Below, piece by piece: positions 47,366 to 56,812 of a stretch of 64,000 bases of DNA (positions are counted from its first letter, which is position 1; every line of letters starts with the position of its first letter). Both the position numbers and the translations under genes were made by a program. Location: contig NZ_PGGO01000001.1 in the NCBI RefSeq assembly GCF_003010955.1, forward strand, positions 372,001-436,000, read 5' to 3'. The notes under the pieces are model-generated. The model was not told where the DNA came from. It did not search any database and was given only the letters and a program-made list of their open reading frames with translations. This DNA comes from Phyllobacterium brassicacearum. Its GTDB lineage: Bacteria > Pseudomonadota > Alphaproteobacteria > Rhizobiales > Rhizobiaceae.

Positions 47366-48322
47366 ATGAACGCACCGCTTGACCTCGACCAATTGCAGAC
47401 ATTCACCGCCATCGCCGATCTCGGTAGCTTCACCAGGGCCGCCGACAAGGTCAACAAGACCCAATCAGCCGTATCAATGCAGATGCGCAGGCTGGAAGAG
47501 CGCGTTTCGAAGGCTCTGTTCGAACGGGACGGGCGTACGAACCGGCTGACCGAGGACGGCGAGCGCCTGCTGGCCTATGCGCGACGAATGCTGCAGCTCA
47601 ACAATGAAACCATCGCAGCTTTTGATGATACGCAGCTGCAGGGCCATATCCGCATCGGCACTCCCGACGATTACGCCGACCGGTTCCTGCCGGAAATCAT
47701 GGCACGATTCTCGCGCTCCAACCCGCGCGTCGAACTTTCTGTTGTCTGCGAGCCCACGGTCAATCTCGACGAGATGATCCGCAAGGGCCAGCTTGACATC
47801 GCTCTGGTAACCCAGTGCGACGAGCATCGGCGTTCGGAAGTCGTGCGCAGCGAGCAGTTGTTGTGGGTGACCTCGGCTCACCATAATGTGCATGAAGAAC
47901 AAGTACTTCCACTGGCAGTCGGGCGCCCCACCTGCATCTGGCGCGCAGCGGCTGTCGACGTGCTGAATTCCATGCATCACGACTACCGCATTCTCTTCAC
48001 CAGTTGGTCGGCAACAGTACTGGCAGCAGCAGTACTGGCCGGCCTTGCCGTTTCGATCCTGCCGGAATGCGCCTTGCGTCCAGGAATGCGGGTGTTGACG
48101 GAAGCGGACGGATTCGGCCGTCTGCCGGAATTCGGCATTGGTATCATGCGCGGACATACCAAGCCTTCGGCGATCGTAGACGCTCTTGCTCAGCACATCG
48201 TCGAAAGCCTCGATAATCTTTCGATGCCAACGCCAGTCAGCATTACGCAGGCTTCCGCACCAATTCTGGCAAACCAGAGGCTGCGTCAGGTCCGCGCCAC
48301 CGAACTCGTCCCAGGCTGGTAG
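47366..48322 (+). CDS. lsrB: LysR-family regulator, LsrB/VtlR type
   Basis: A 318-residue LTTR. The N-terminus MNAPLDLDQLQTFTAIADLG and the HTH SFTRAADKVNKTQSAVSMQMRRLEER (about 21-46) closely resemble rhizobial LsrB and Brucella VtlR as I remember them, followed by ERDGRTNRLTEDGERLLAYARRML. The C-terminal effector domain contains VELSVVCEPTVNLDEMIRKGQLDIALV. LsrB controls oxidative-stress and lipopolysaccharide genes and symbiosis in Sinorhizobium; VtlR controls a small RNA and DUF1127 genes in Brucella. Here it is divergent from a DUF1127 gene, matching that regulatory logic. Symbol given by resemblance only. Confidence 0.85.
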   Translation: MNAPLDLDQLQTFTAIADLGSFTRAADKVNKTQSAVSMQMRRLEERVSKALFERDGRTNRLTEDGERLLAYARRMLQLNNETIAAFDDTQLQGHIRIGTPDDYADRFLPEIMARFSRSNPRVELSVVCEPTVNLDEMIRKGQLDIALVTQCDEHRRSEVVRSEQLLWVTSAHHNVHEEQVLPLAVGRPTCIWRAAAVDVLNSMHHDYRILFTSWSATVLAAAVLAGLAVSILPECALRPGMRVLTEADGFGRLPEFGIGIMRGHTKPSAIVDALAQHIVESLDNLSMPTPVSITQASAPILANQRLRQVRATELVPGW

Positions 48323-48328
48323 GCGGAA

Positions 48329-48919
48329 TTACATCCCGCTCTGCCACGCCTTGATCGCATCCAGAGGGTAGAGCAGCATGACAATGTTCAAGGTGAGGTT
48401 GTCGCGGATGACCCACCCGGCCAGAAGTTCGAAGAAAATCGCCAGGACAACGGTCAGCCAGACTGGAGCGCGGGCGGCGAAGAAGAACCCCAGCACCATG
48501 AACAATATATCGCTGACGGAGTTCAGAACGCTGTCGCCAACATAGCCGAGCGCAATGGTGGCTTCGCGGTAGCGGTTGATGACCATGTCCGTGTTTTCGA
48601 AGATCTCCCAGGCCGCCTCGACCGCAATGGCAATCAGCAGGCGTGGCCCGACCGGCCATCTGCGGGCAACCAGCCAAAGAATCCCGTAGAAGAGGAAGCC
48701 ATGGATAATGTGCGAAAGCGTGTACCAGTCAGCGATATGCTGTGAGTTGTCGGGTGAGTTCGTCTCACCTACCCACAACTTTATGGTCCCGCAGGTGCAC
48801 ATGGGATTGCGCCCCATCAAGAGGAGAATCGCGGCGGCAGCGGCAATCATCACCGCTCCGATCAACAAATAATGGCGCAATTTCAAACGCTTGGCGGCAG
48901 CAGATGCGGTTACTGACAT
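48329..48919 (-). CDS. UPF0314 (DUF2585) membrane protein
   Basis: A 196-residue inner-membrane protein with about five hydrophobic segments. The family's diagnostic region is [48 protein letters not shown], with CTCG and DWYT-SHIIHG, then [19 protein letters not shown]. These charged and histidine residues near membrane faces look functional, but no activity is known. Found across rhizobia. ATG 48919 has GGGAG upstream. Its stop is 6 bases from the convergent lsrB-like gene and it is divergent from xseA. Confidence 0.92.
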   Translation of the reverse strand: MSVTASAAAKRLKLRHYLLIGAVMIAAAAAILLLMGRNPMCTCGTIKLWVGETNSPDNSQHIADWYTLSHIIHGFLFYGILWLVARRWPVGPRLLIAIAVEAAWEIFENTDMVINRYREATIALGYVGDSVLNSVSDILFMVLGFFFAARAPVWLTVVLAIFFELLAGWVIRDNLTLNIVMLLYPLDAIKAWQSGM

Positions 48920-49026
48920 GTCGACTCCCTTTTCCCCACTTAAAGTCGAATTTCTGCGCTCTGGCAATGCTGCAATCGACGATTGCCAAGGCTTGACCTA
49001 GCTCACCACGCGACTAGGAATAGGGC

Positions 49027-50610
49027 ATGAGCGAAAAGCCCGAATCTGCATCGAATGTTGCCGAATATACCGTTTCCGAAATCTCCGGAGCGCTCAAGCG
49101 CACAGTCGAGGATACGTTCGGGCATGTACGGGTTCGTGGCGAGATTTCAGGGTATCGCGGCCCGCATTCCTCCGGTCACGCCTATTTTTCGATGAAGGAT
49201 GACAAGGCACGCATCGAAGCTGTAATTTGGCGCAGCGCGATGAGCCGCCTGCGCTTCCAGCCCGAGGAAGGCATGGAGGTCATCGCTACCGGCAAATTGA
49301 CCACATATCCCGGCTCTTCGAAGTATCAGATTGTCATCGAGCAGATGGAGCCGGCAGGTGCCGGCGCGTTGATGGCGCTGCTCGAGGAGCGCAAGCGCAA
49401 GCTCGGCGCCGAAGGTCTGTTCGACCCGGCAATCAAACAGCGCCTGCCCTTCATGCCCCGCGTCATCGGCGTCGTTACCTCACCAACCGGGGCGGTCATC
49501 CGCGATATAATCCATCGCATCACCGATCGTTTTCCGCTGCACGTTCTGGTCTGGCCGGTGCGGGTCCAAGGTGAAACTTCGGGCACCGAAGTTGCGAATG
49601 CCATCAATGGATTCAATGGGTTATCGCAAGGCGGCGCCCTGCCCCGTCCTGACGTCCTGATCGTGGCGCGGGGTGGCGGCAGCCTTGAAGACCTCTGGGG
49701 CTTCAACGATGAGGCGGTGGTCCGCGCCGTAGCCGCATCGCGGATCCCGGTCATTTCCGCCGTTGGCCACGAGACCGACTGGACGCTGATCGATCTTGCC
49801 GCCGACATGCGCGCGCCGACCCCGACAGGTGCCGCGGAAATGGCAGTACCGGTCAGAGCCGATCTTCAGGCGACGGTGGCAACACTGGGCGCCCGGCTTT
49901 CTGCCGGCATGTCACGCTATCTCGATCGCCGCCGCCAGACGCAACGGGCGCTGGCGCGCGCCCTGCCCACGGCGGATCAATTGCTTGCCCTGCCACGCCG
50001 GCATTTCGATGAAACGGCGGCGCGTCTGGGCCGGGCTCTGCAGGCCAATACCCAGAAGAAACGTGGCGAATTCGACGGCTGTGCGAGGCAGTTGGCGCCG
50101 CGGCTGCTCTTGCAGCGTTTTCGGGAAAAACGCCGTGAAATCAGCATATTATCGGCACGTCTGCCCCGAGGGCTGGAGGTTTTCGTGCGCGATCGAAGGT
50201 CCCTCTACGCAAGGCGTGCAGGCCGTCTCTCCATAGAGCCGACAGCGCGGATCGCAGAGCGCGGCCGCCAGCATCTGCAGCAGCTGGATCGCCGTCAGAC
50301 GCAGGCCGTCGACCTCATTCTGACCCATGCAAAACGGCGCGGCAGCGAGCTGGAGCGGCTGATGAAAACCCTGTCGCATCAAAGTGTTCTGGAGCGGGGT
50401 TTCGCCATTGTCCTTGACCGGTCCGGCGCCCCCATCAAGCGCGCTGCAGCTATTGCTGAAGGTGACGATCTGACATTGCGCTTCCAGGATGGCGAGGTGC
50501 AGGCCGTAGCGAAAGAGGGCGAAGAGCGTCCAGCGCGGCCGAAGGTGGAGCGCCCGACGCCAGCCAAGAAGCCGCCAGTGCCGAGCGGTTCGCAGGGATC
50601 GCTGTTCTAA
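49027..50610 (+). CDS. xseA: Exodeoxyribonuclease VII large subunit
   Basis: Catalytic subunit of exonuclease VII, which degrades single-stranded DNA to oligonucleotides in repair together with XseB (not in this window). The 527-residue protein has an N-terminal OB-fold ([47 protein letters not shown]), the nuclease core with [68 protein letters not shown], and a long coiled-coil then a C-terminal segment. It has a proline/lysine-rich tail. A 6-bp stem with weak symmetry (50610-50630) follows. Confidence 0.97.
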   Translation: MSEKPESASNVAEYTVSEISGALKRTVEDTFGHVRVRGEISGYRGPHSSGHAYFSMKDDKARIEAVIWRSAMSRLRFQPEEGMEVIATGKLTTYPGSSKYQIVIEQMEPAGAGALMALLEERKRKLGAEGLFDPAIKQRLPFMPRVIGVVTSPTGAVIRDIIHRITDRFPLHVLVWPVRVQGETSGTEVANAINGFNGLSQGGALPRPDVLIVARGGGSLEDLWGFNDEAVVRAVAASRIPVISAVGHETDWTLIDLAADMRAPTPTGAAEMAVPVRADLQATVATLGARLSAGMSRYLDRRRQTQRALARALPTADQLLALPRRHFDETAARLGRALQANTQKKRGEFDGCARQLAPRLLLQRFREKRREISILSARLPRGLEVFVRDRRSLYARRAGRLSIEPTARIAERGRQHLQQLDRRQTQAVDLILTHAKRRGSELERLMKTLSHQSVLERGFAIVLDRSGAPIKRAAAIAEGDDLTLRFQDGEVQAVAKEGEERPARPKVERPTPAKKPPVPSGSQGSLF

Positions 50611-50794
50611 GAGCCCGATTTTGAGGCTCTAGCGCGTTTCGCGTCACCACACCAATTTTTCAAGCTGCAGTTGAGATTCCTGTACCAAAATCGCCGATTA
50701 TTGTTCGCGTTTGGCGATTTCTCGTACGCATTTGGGACGTTCCTGGACAAAAGCCATCTCAAAAATCTGTGGGCCGTTCAAAGTTCGGAAATTG

Positions 50795-51892
50795 CTATTC
50801 CCGGGTCCAGGCCGGGCTGTTCAATTCAATCAGGGATTGCGCCCAATCTTCAATGAAGCGCTGGCGTTGTGCCCTATCCTGGACGGCCAGCAGCGCCGGT
50901 CCGATACGGATCGGTTGGGCGATACCCGACTCCTTCAAATTTTGCGGCCCATCGACATCAGGCGGCAGGCTGCCGGTCTCGGAGAAGTAGAAGGCATTCG
51001 TGCGGGCGATCGACTGGCCTCGCTCAGACAAGAGATAATCGAGGAATCGTGCGCCGAGATCGGCACGCGCCGCACCCTTGGGGATGAGCGCGCCGCGGCT
51101 GAGCACCAAAGTGTAATCACGTGGCACGACCACCCGAAGTTCCGGGTGGCGCAGCGCCGCCTGATAGGCATAGGAGCCTAACATGTTGTAGCCGATGTAG
51201 AGATTGCCCTTGGCGACTTCTTCAAGGATTTCGCCGGTGCAGCAGCGCGCAACGGCCGAGGCACGCGCCATGCTTTCCAGCAGGCGGCCGAACACCGTGG
51301 TGGTCTGCCGCGCGTCGTTAAATGCAAGCAGATAGCCGATGCCCGACAGTCGGATATCATAGGTGCCGACGCGGCCGCGGTAATAGTCCAGCCGCTCACG
51401 CAACAGGTCGGCGAGTTCGACATGGGTGCGTGGCACCTCGGCTGGCGGCACCAGGCGGGTATTATAGACGAAGACCGCGGGTTCGTAGGTGAAACCGAAG
51501 ACCTCGTCGCGCCAGTTGGCCCATTCGGCAACGCGCGCCGTCTCGGGCGACGTATGGGCTTCGGCACAGCCGTCATTGGCCAGCTTGAGCAACTGATCGA
51601 CAGAAGAGGAAAGGAGCAGATCTCCAAGGGGCTCCTCCTTGCGGCAAGCCTCGGCCGCCAGCGCATTCAGCTCGTTGGTGAGATACTCGATGTAATCGAT
51701 CGCCACGTCGGGAGAAGATTTCTGGAAGTCCTCGATCAGCGGCTTCATGGCAGCCAGATCCGTCGTCGAATATATGGTCAGCCTTCCGGATTCGGTCTGA
51801 GGCGCAGGAAACTGCGTCGTGTTATCCTCGGCGGCAGCGGCCGGCGAGCTGATCAACAGGGCTATCATCACGGCGAGCATGGACCTGATCAT
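50795..51892 (-). CDS. Periplasmic solute-binding protein linked to a two-component system
   Basis: A 365-residue exported protein: signal peptide LAVMIALLISSPAAAAED (cleavage near residue 21), then a type 2 periplasmic-binding fold of the iron/phosphonate/spermidine class (TESGRLTIYSTTDLAAMKPLIEDFQKSSPDVAIDYIEY... GDLLLSSSVDQLLKLANDG... FVYNTRLV... GNLYIGYNMLGSYAY... DYTLVLSRGALIPKGA... ARFLDYLLSERGQ). No permease or ATPase gene is next to it; instead its ATG overlaps the stop of a histidine kinase gene by 4 bases. The genetic layout resembles PgtC-type signalling, where a binding protein feeds a two-component system. I infer that it presents a ligand to the kinase. Confidence 0.9.
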   Translation of the reverse strand: MIRSMLAVMIALLISSPAAAAEDNTTQFPAPQTESGRLTIYSTTDLAAMKPLIEDFQKSSPDVAIDYIEYLTNELNALAAEACRKEEPLGDLLLSSSVDQLLKLANDGCAEAHTSPETARVAEWANWRDEVFGFTYEPAVFVYNTRLVPPAEVPRTHVELADLLRERLDYYRGRVGTYDIRLSGIGYLLAFNDARQTTTVFGRLLESMARASAVARCCTGEILEEVAKGNLYIGYNMLGSYAYQAALRHPELRVVVPRDYTLVLSRGALIPKGAARADLGARFLDYLLSERGQSIARTNAFYFSETGSLPPDVDGPQNLKESGIAQPIRIGPALLAVQDRAQRQRFIEDWAQSLIELNSPAWTRE

Positions 51893-53292
51893 TTCGGCTC
51901 TCCCTTCAGGAGCGGCAGGGTCAGAACCACGGTAAAGCCTCTTTCATCGCGTGCCCGGAAGCTCAAGGTGCCGCCATGGGCATTTGCCACTTCCTGGGCG
52001 ATGGCGAAGCCGAGGCCGGAACTACCTTCATGCGATTTTGACGTGGCAAAGCGCTGCGTTGCCTTCTCCCAGCCTTCCGGCGGGATGCCGGGGCCGTCAT
52101 CCTCGACCTCGACGAACGCCTCTGCCTCCGTCGCGCGAACGCGCACCTCCAGCCGCTGGTCGGCCCCATGCCGCAGGGCATTGTCGATGACATTGACGAT
52201 TGCCTCGCGCAGGCTGACCGCATCGCCAAGCACGAAGGGCCGGTCGTCCGGCGCCTCGAACGAGATGACGATGTCGGGATCGACGGTGACCGGGATGGCG
52301 GCGCGGTAGGCACGCCGCGCCACGTCGACAAGACTGATCGGCTCCAGCTGGACGGAATCGGCGCGGTGGATCACCATGGCATGGCTGAGCAGCTGGTTGG
52401 TCAGACGCGCGAGTTCACCGGTCCGCTCCCGCACACGCTCGTAATGCTGGCGTCCGGCCTTGTCGAGTTTGTCAGCACCGAGAAGATCGATCTGTGCCGA
52501 GAGTGCCGTCAGCGGTGTGCGTATTTGGTGGGCTGCATCGGCGATGAAGCGCTGCAGCAGGTCGACACGTTCGTTCAACCGGCCCATGAAGTGATTGATC
52601 GAGCCAACGAAGGGATCAAGCTCGCGCGGCACATCGACGGAAACCGGCGTCAGATCATGCGGGTCGCGACGGCGCACGGCGGTGCCGAGCCGCTCCACCG
52701 GCTGCAGCGCATAACGGATGGCGAGCATGGCACCTACGAAAGCCAGAAGGCTCATGACCAGGACAAGGATCGTTGCCCGCAACGTCAATTCGCGGGTCAG
52801 TGCCGACCGCGCCTCGTTGGTCTGCGCCACGATGACATAGGCCTCGCCCGATACGGCCGGGTCGGCGAGCACACGGGTCGCACGGGCAATGCGTACCGGC
52901 TCCCCCTTGTAGACGCCCTCCTCCACGCTCGATACATCGCGAGTGCCATCAAGTGGTGCTGGACTTTGCAGGTCGTCGTAACCGGTCAGGGTCTGACCGT
53001 GAGTGTCGATGACGCGATAGAAAATCCGGTCACGATCGGCGAGCCCGAGCAATTCAAAGGCGGAGGTAGGCAAGCGGACTGTGAGCGTGCCATCCTCTAC
53101 AGAAAGGCTCTCGGCCATCTGCAATGCCGCACCCACGAGCAGGCGATCATAGGCCTTGTTGGCCGCCGTCTCGGCATAATACCACGCTGCCGTGACGAGC
53201 AGTGCCGCGCCGATGCCCAACACGACCGAAATGCGCCGCGCGAGGCGCGCGAAGAGCGATGGCTCATGTTTGATAATCTCAGGGCGCATCAT
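51889..53292 (-). CDS. Sensor histidine kinase (TctE/2CSK_N-like)
   Basis: A 467-residue inner-membrane kinase. N-terminal membrane segment at about 20-40, a periplasmic sensor domain of about 130 residues, a second segment at 172-192, a HAMP region (193-245), the H-box DAAHQIRTPLTAL with phospho-accepting His255, then the ATP-binding N box (VNVIDNALRHG), G1 (DDGPGIP) and G2 (SSGLGFAIAQE). The periplasmic part follows the 2CSK_N pattern of TctE-like kinases. Its start overlaps the regulator's end by 14 bases and its stop overlaps the binding-protein start. It should respond to a periplasmic ligand and phosphorylate the regulator. Confidence 0.94.
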   Translation of the reverse strand: MMRPEIIKHEPSLFARLARRISVVLGIGAALLVTAAWYYAETAANKAYDRLLVGAALQMAESLSVEDGTLTVRLPTSAFELLGLADRDRIFYRVIDTHGQTLTGYDDLQSPAPLDGTRDVSSVEEGVYKGEPVRIARATRVLADPAVSGEAYVIVAQTNEARSALTRELTLRATILVLVMSLLAFVGAMLAIRYALQPVERLGTAVRRRDPHDLTPVSVDVPRELDPFVGSINHFMGRLNERVDLLQRFIADAAHQIRTPLTALSAQIDLLGADKLDKAGRQHYERVRERTGELARLTNQLLSHAMVIHRADSVQLEPISLVDVARRAYRAAIPVTVDPDIVISFEAPDDRPFVLGDAVSLREAIVNVIDNALRHGADQRLEVRVRATEAEAFVEVEDDGPGIPPEGWEKATQRFATSKSHEGSSGLGFAIAQEVANAHGGTLSFRARDERGFTVVLTLPLLKGEPK

Positions 53293-53956
53293 CGGACACC
53301 AGCTGGTAACCGAGGCCGCGCACTGTCACGATGCGGGCCCTGGCGCCTTCGAGCTTCTTGCGCAGGCGGCCGATATAGAGCTCGATCGCGTTGGCATTTG
53401 CCGCTTCGTCGAAGCCAAAAATCTGATCGAGCAGTTCGTCCTTGCTGAAAACCCGCCCAGGCCGGGCGACGAGTACTTCAAGCAGGGTCAATTCGCGGCG
53501 CTTCAGCTGCACCTCGCGCTTGCCGACATGGACGGACCGCGCCGCCCGGTCCACGGCGATATCACCGCATTTGATCAGGTTGGTGGCCTCGCCGCCGGTG
53601 TGCCGGCGCATCAGCACGCGGGCCCTCGCTTCCAGTTCCCTGAAGTCGAAAGGCTTGACCAGATAATCGTCGGCTCCAAGGTCGAGCGCACCGACACGGT
53701 CGTCAATTTCGGAGCGTGCCGTCAGGACGAGGACCGGCACGGCATTGCCCGACTTGCGGATGTGCTTGAGGATTTCAAAACCGTCCATGCCTGGCAGCAT
53801 GACATCGAGGATGATCAGGGCATATTCGGTGAAATCGATGATATCAGCTGCGTCACGCCCATTGGTTTCCCAGTCGACGGCATGGCCAGTCGCCTCGAAA
53901 CGTTTGCAGATGGCTTCCCCCACATCGTGCGTGTCTTCTACGAGCAATATACGCAT
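53279..53956 (-). CDS. OmpR-family response regulator
   Basis: A 225-residue regulator with receiver domain MRILLVEDTHDVGEAICKRF, phospho-acceptor Asp51 in LIILDVMLPGMDG, the conserved threonine of VLVLTARSE and lysine of DYLVKPFDF, and a C-terminal winged helix (VQLKRRELTLLEVLVARPGRVFSKDELLDQIFGFD, ANAIELYIGRLRKKLEGARARIVTVRGLGYQL). ATG 53956 is the family-typical start. First gene of the three-gene operon with kinase and binding protein; its target is likely a transport system elsewhere. Confidence 0.95.
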   Translation of the reverse strand: MRILLVEDTHDVGEAICKRFEATGHAVDWETNGRDAADIIDFTEYALIILDVMLPGMDGFEILKHIRKSGNAVPVLVLTARSEIDDRVGALDLGADDYLVKPFDFRELEARARVLMRRHTGGEATNLIKCGDIAVDRAARSVHVGKREVQLKRRELTLLEVLVARPGRVFSKDELLDQIFGFDEAANANAIELYIGRLRKKLEGARARIVTVRGLGYQLVSDDAP

Positions 53957-54119
53957 GGCGTTTTCATTGGCATGAAACATCAAAGCCCGCAACGTGAAGC
54001 GTCATTGCGGCCCGCTGGAGCCATGCTGCAAAAATTGCCCACAGAACGAAAATCTATTCACGCCGACGCCGGCAGGCGTTACAGCAATGCATCGCTGAAG
54101 CAAATATTGGATCACGCCC

Positions 54120-55349
54120 ATGACCGACTCTGTTACCGATCGTTTCCTTCGCTACGTCGTCATCGACACCCAATCGGACCCCAAATCAACGACGCAACCC
54201 ACGACCGAGAAGCAAAAGAACCTCAGCCGCTTGCTCGTCGAGGAACTGCTGGCGATCGGTCTCGCCGATGCCCATCTTGACGAGCACGGCTATGTTTTTG
54301 CCACCATTCCATCGAATTCCGACAAGCCGGTACCCGTGATTTGCTTTTGTTCACATGTGGATACGGCGCCAGACTTCACAGGGACAAACGTCAAGCCACA
54401 AATGGTGAAGGACTACCGCGGCGGCGATATCCAGCTCTCCCCAAATCAGGTCATTCGCGTCGACGACCATCCGGCGCTGCGCGATCAAATTGGCAATGAC
54501 ATCATCACGACGGACGGCACGACCCTGCTTGGGGCCGACGACAAGGCAGGCCTTGCCGAAATCATGACCGCCGCAAAATTCCTCGTCGACAATCCCGATA
54601 TCAAACATGGAACGATCAAGATTCTTTTCACGCCGGACGAGGAAGTAGGTCGCGGCGTCGACAAGGCCGATCTGAAAAAGCTTGGGGCACAATTCGCCTA
54701 CACGGTCGATGGCGAGACGGCCGGCCATATCGAAGACGAGACGTTTTCAGCCGATGGCGTCGAGATCACCATTGCCGGCGTCGCCATTCATCCAGGCTTC
54801 GCCAAGGGAAAGATGGAGAACGCCATCAAGATCGCCGGTGCGATTATCGACCGGTTGCCGAAGGACATTGCACCGGAGACAACTGCCGGCCGGGACGGCT
54901 TCATTCATCCAACCGGCGTTACCGGTTCGATGGAAAAGGCAGAGCTCAGCTTCATTGTCCGGGACTTCAACGATGATGGCCTCGCCGTTAAAGAAGCCAT
55001 GCTCGAAAAGATCGTCAAGGAGGTCATGGCTGACTATCCCGGCTCCTCCTACACCTTCGAGGTCAAGGAGCAATATCGCAACATGAAGGCCATCCTCGAC
55101 CGTCATCCTGAGATTGTCGAATACGCCGTCGAGTCAATCCGGCGTGCCGGGATGGAGCCCGTACGCGGCAGCATCCGCGGCGGCACCGATGGCTCGCGGC
55201 TGTCCTTCATGGGCCTGCCTTGCGCCAACCTCTTCGCCGGCGGCCACGCCTTTCACTCACCGCTCGAATGGGTCAGCCGGCAGGACATGGAGAAAGCCGC
55301 ACAGACGATCGTCGAACTGGCGAAAATCTGGGAGGAACGATCACAGTGA
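54120..55349 (+). CDS. pepT: Peptidase T (tripeptide aminopeptidase)
   Basis: Cytoplasmic dizinc aminopeptidase of the M20 family that splits the N-terminal residue from tripeptides. The 409-residue protein has ICFCSHVDTAPDFTG (zinc ligand His), TTLLGADDKAGLAEIMTA (bridging Asp), ILFTPDEEVGRGVDK (Glu-Glu catalytic/ligand), YTVDGETAG and IRGGTDGSRLSFMGLPCANLFAGGHAFHSPLEW. All expected residues are present. Stands alone between the divergent response-regulator operon and a convergent GFA gene, whose end overlaps by 9 bases. Confidence 0.97.
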   Translation: MTDSVTDRFLRYVVIDTQSDPKSTTQPTTEKQKNLSRLLVEELLAIGLADAHLDEHGYVFATIPSNSDKPVPVICFCSHVDTAPDFTGTNVKPQMVKDYRGGDIQLSPNQVIRVDDHPALRDQIGNDIITTDGTTLLGADDKAGLAEIMTAAKFLVDNPDIKHGTIKILFTPDEEVGRGVDKADLKKLGAQFAYTVDGETAGHIEDETFSADGVEITIAGVAIHPGFAKGKMENAIKIAGAIIDRLPKDIAPETTAGRDGFIHPTGVTGSMEKAELSFIVRDFNDDGLAVKEAMLEKIVKEVMADYPGSSYTFEVKEQYRNMKAILDRHPEIVEYAVESIRRAGMEPVRGSIRGGTDGSRLSFMGLPCANLFAGGHAFHSPLEWVSRQDMEKAAQTIVELAKIWEERSQ

Positions 55350-55802
55350 TTTCGACCATTGCGCATATTGCCTGGTCAAATCCTCATACTGTTCGAGCGC
55401 CGGCAGTGCTTCAAAGCTGTGCACTGCCGGCGTGGTCGCCCAGGGCAGCTTCTCGCTCGTCCAGGTTTCAACATAGGGTATGAACCCTTGGGGATCGTCG
55501 AGCATGGTTGCCCGAACATTGACGAACCAGTCAAATCCCTCGAGCCGTGTGAACAGCCAGCTCATACAGTGCGGGCAGAAGTAATGGCGAGGCTCGGCGT
55601 GAAGACCACCAATGACGGGCTCGCCCTTGATGACGGAGAAGCCTTCAGCCGGGACGGCCGCGCTCAACGAGTAGGCGCTGGCAGTCATCCGCTGGCAGCC
55701 GGTGCAATGGCAAGCCATGGTGAGGAGTGGCTCGGCCGTGACCCTGAAACGCACCTGTCCGCAACGGCATCCGCCTTCCTGAGGTAACTTTAATCCGCTC
55801 AT
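55341..55802 (-). CDS. GFA/CENP-V-family zinc protein
   Basis: A 153-residue protein of the glutathione-dependent formaldehyde-activating (GFA) family: GGCRCGQVRFRV near residue 10, ACHCTGCQRMTASAYS (about 38-53) and FCPHCMSWLFTR. These cysteines bind two zinc ions. GFA enzymes help add formaldehyde to glutathione; many relatives have unknown substrates, so the specific activity is not certain. ATG 55802 has GGGAGA upstream. A palindrome lies between this gene and the SDR behind it. Confidence 0.88.
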   Translation of the reverse strand: MSGLKLPQEGGCRCGQVRFRVTAEPLLTMACHCTGCQRMTASAYSLSAAVPAEGFSVIKGEPVIGGLHAEPRHYFCPHCMSWLFTRLEGFDWFVNVRATMLDDPQGFIPYVETWTSEKLPWATTPAVHSFEALPALEQYEDLTRQYAQWSKSL

Positions 55803-55868
55803 GATCGCTCTCCCAGTTGGTTCGGCCAACGATAAACGGGAGCAGCTTTAACTGTCAAAGGGACAAAG

Positions 55869-55901
55869 TTTTACCCCTCCGGGGAGGCCGGAGGGGTAAA
55901 A
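55869..55901. terminator. 14-bp inverted repeat between SDR and GFA genes
   Basis: TTTTACCCCTCCGG (55869-55882) and CCGGAGGGGTAAAA (55888-55901) flank GGAGG, a perfect stem 12 bases past the SDR stop. The A/T ends make it a plausible terminator for the SDR on the minus strand. Confidence 0.75.
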
Positions 55902-55912
55902 TCTGGTTCACC

Positions 55913-56659
55913 TCACCAGGGCTGCTGGGTCGGCATGACGAACACTTCAGCGATATCGACGCGGTCAGGCGCTTGCAGTGCGTAAAGAATGGTGTCGGCG
56001 ATATCCTCTGGCTTGAGGAACTCCATCTGGTCCTTGAGTGCTTCCATCTGCTGGCGATAGTCACCGTCCGAGATGTGCTCGAACAATTCGGTTTCAACCG
56101 CCCCAGGCTGGACGCATGTTATCTTGATATTGTGCTTCTTCGACAGTTCCAGCCGCATGCCTTCCGACAATGCAGTCACAGCATGCTTGGTGGCACAATA
56201 GACCGCCAGTCCAGGGAAAACCTTCCGCCCCGCGATCGAGGATGTGTTGACCATATGGCCGGATTTCTGCCTGACCATATGGGGCAGCACGGCAGCGACG
56301 GTGTTCAGGAGACCCTTGACATTGACATCGACCATGCGGTGCCATTCATCGGTCTTCAATGCCTCCATATCCGAAATCGGCATCAGGCCGGCATTGTTGA
56401 ACACGATGTCAATCGAGCCGAACGCGCTGGCGAGCTTCTCGACACCAGCGGTGACCGACGCCGCGTCGACGACGTCCATTTCGATTGCGATGGCCGTGCC
56501 GCCCCCGGCCTCGATTTTTGCCTGGAGATTGCTCAGGCGGTCTATGCGGCGAGCAGCCAGACCGACGGTTGCGCCGTTGGCGGCAAGCTTCAGTGCTGTG
56601 GCGGCGCCAATACCACTCGATGCTCCAGTTACAAGCGCTACTTTTCCTTTGATAGACAT
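55913..56659 (-). CDS. Short-chain dehydrogenase/reductase (paralogue 1)
   Basis: A 248-residue NAD(P)-dependent enzyme of classical type: VTGASSGIGAA (about 10-20), ARRIDRL (basic residues favour NADP), NNAGLMP, the catalytic set N..S (SSIAGRKV), and YCATKHAV (Tyr and Lys). The stretch LKTDEWHRMVDVNVKGLL is shared with the second SDR of this window at 59324, so the two are paralogues. Substrate unknown; YdfG-like members act on 3-hydroxy acids. It stands downstream of an AraC gene on the same strand, 153 bases apart. Confidence 0.93.
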   Translation of the reverse strand: MSIKGKVALVTGASSGIGAATALKLAANGATVGLAARRIDRLSNLQAKIEAGGGTAIAIEMDVVDAASVTAGVEKLASAFGSIDIVFNNAGLMPISDMEALKTDEWHRMVDVNVKGLLNTVAAVLPHMVRQKSGHMVNTSSIAGRKVFPGLAVYCATKHAVTALSEGMRLELSKKHNIKITCVQPGAVETELFEHISDGDYRQQMEALKDQMEFLKPEDIADTILYALQAPDRVDIAEVFVMPTQQPW

Positions 56660-56812
56660 TTTGACTTCCTTTCATGGCCAGACGCTCCTGGCGTCTTTGG
56701 CTGTTGTTGACGGAAGCCAATCTAGAAAAGGGCTGGTTGCTGCTCGCTCGGCCTCTTGCTGGCACTGTCGGGATATTGCGGTAATCGGTGGCGCTCTGTT
56801 CCGAAGCTGGAG

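Noticed and set aside
52168..54280. Plus-strand frames of 426 and 362 codons
   Set aside because: Shadows of the histidine kinase and response regulator genes, which have complete catalytic motifs.
55817..56710. 297-codon plus-strand frame
   Set aside because: Antisense to the SDR gene with its intact cofactor and catalytic motifs.
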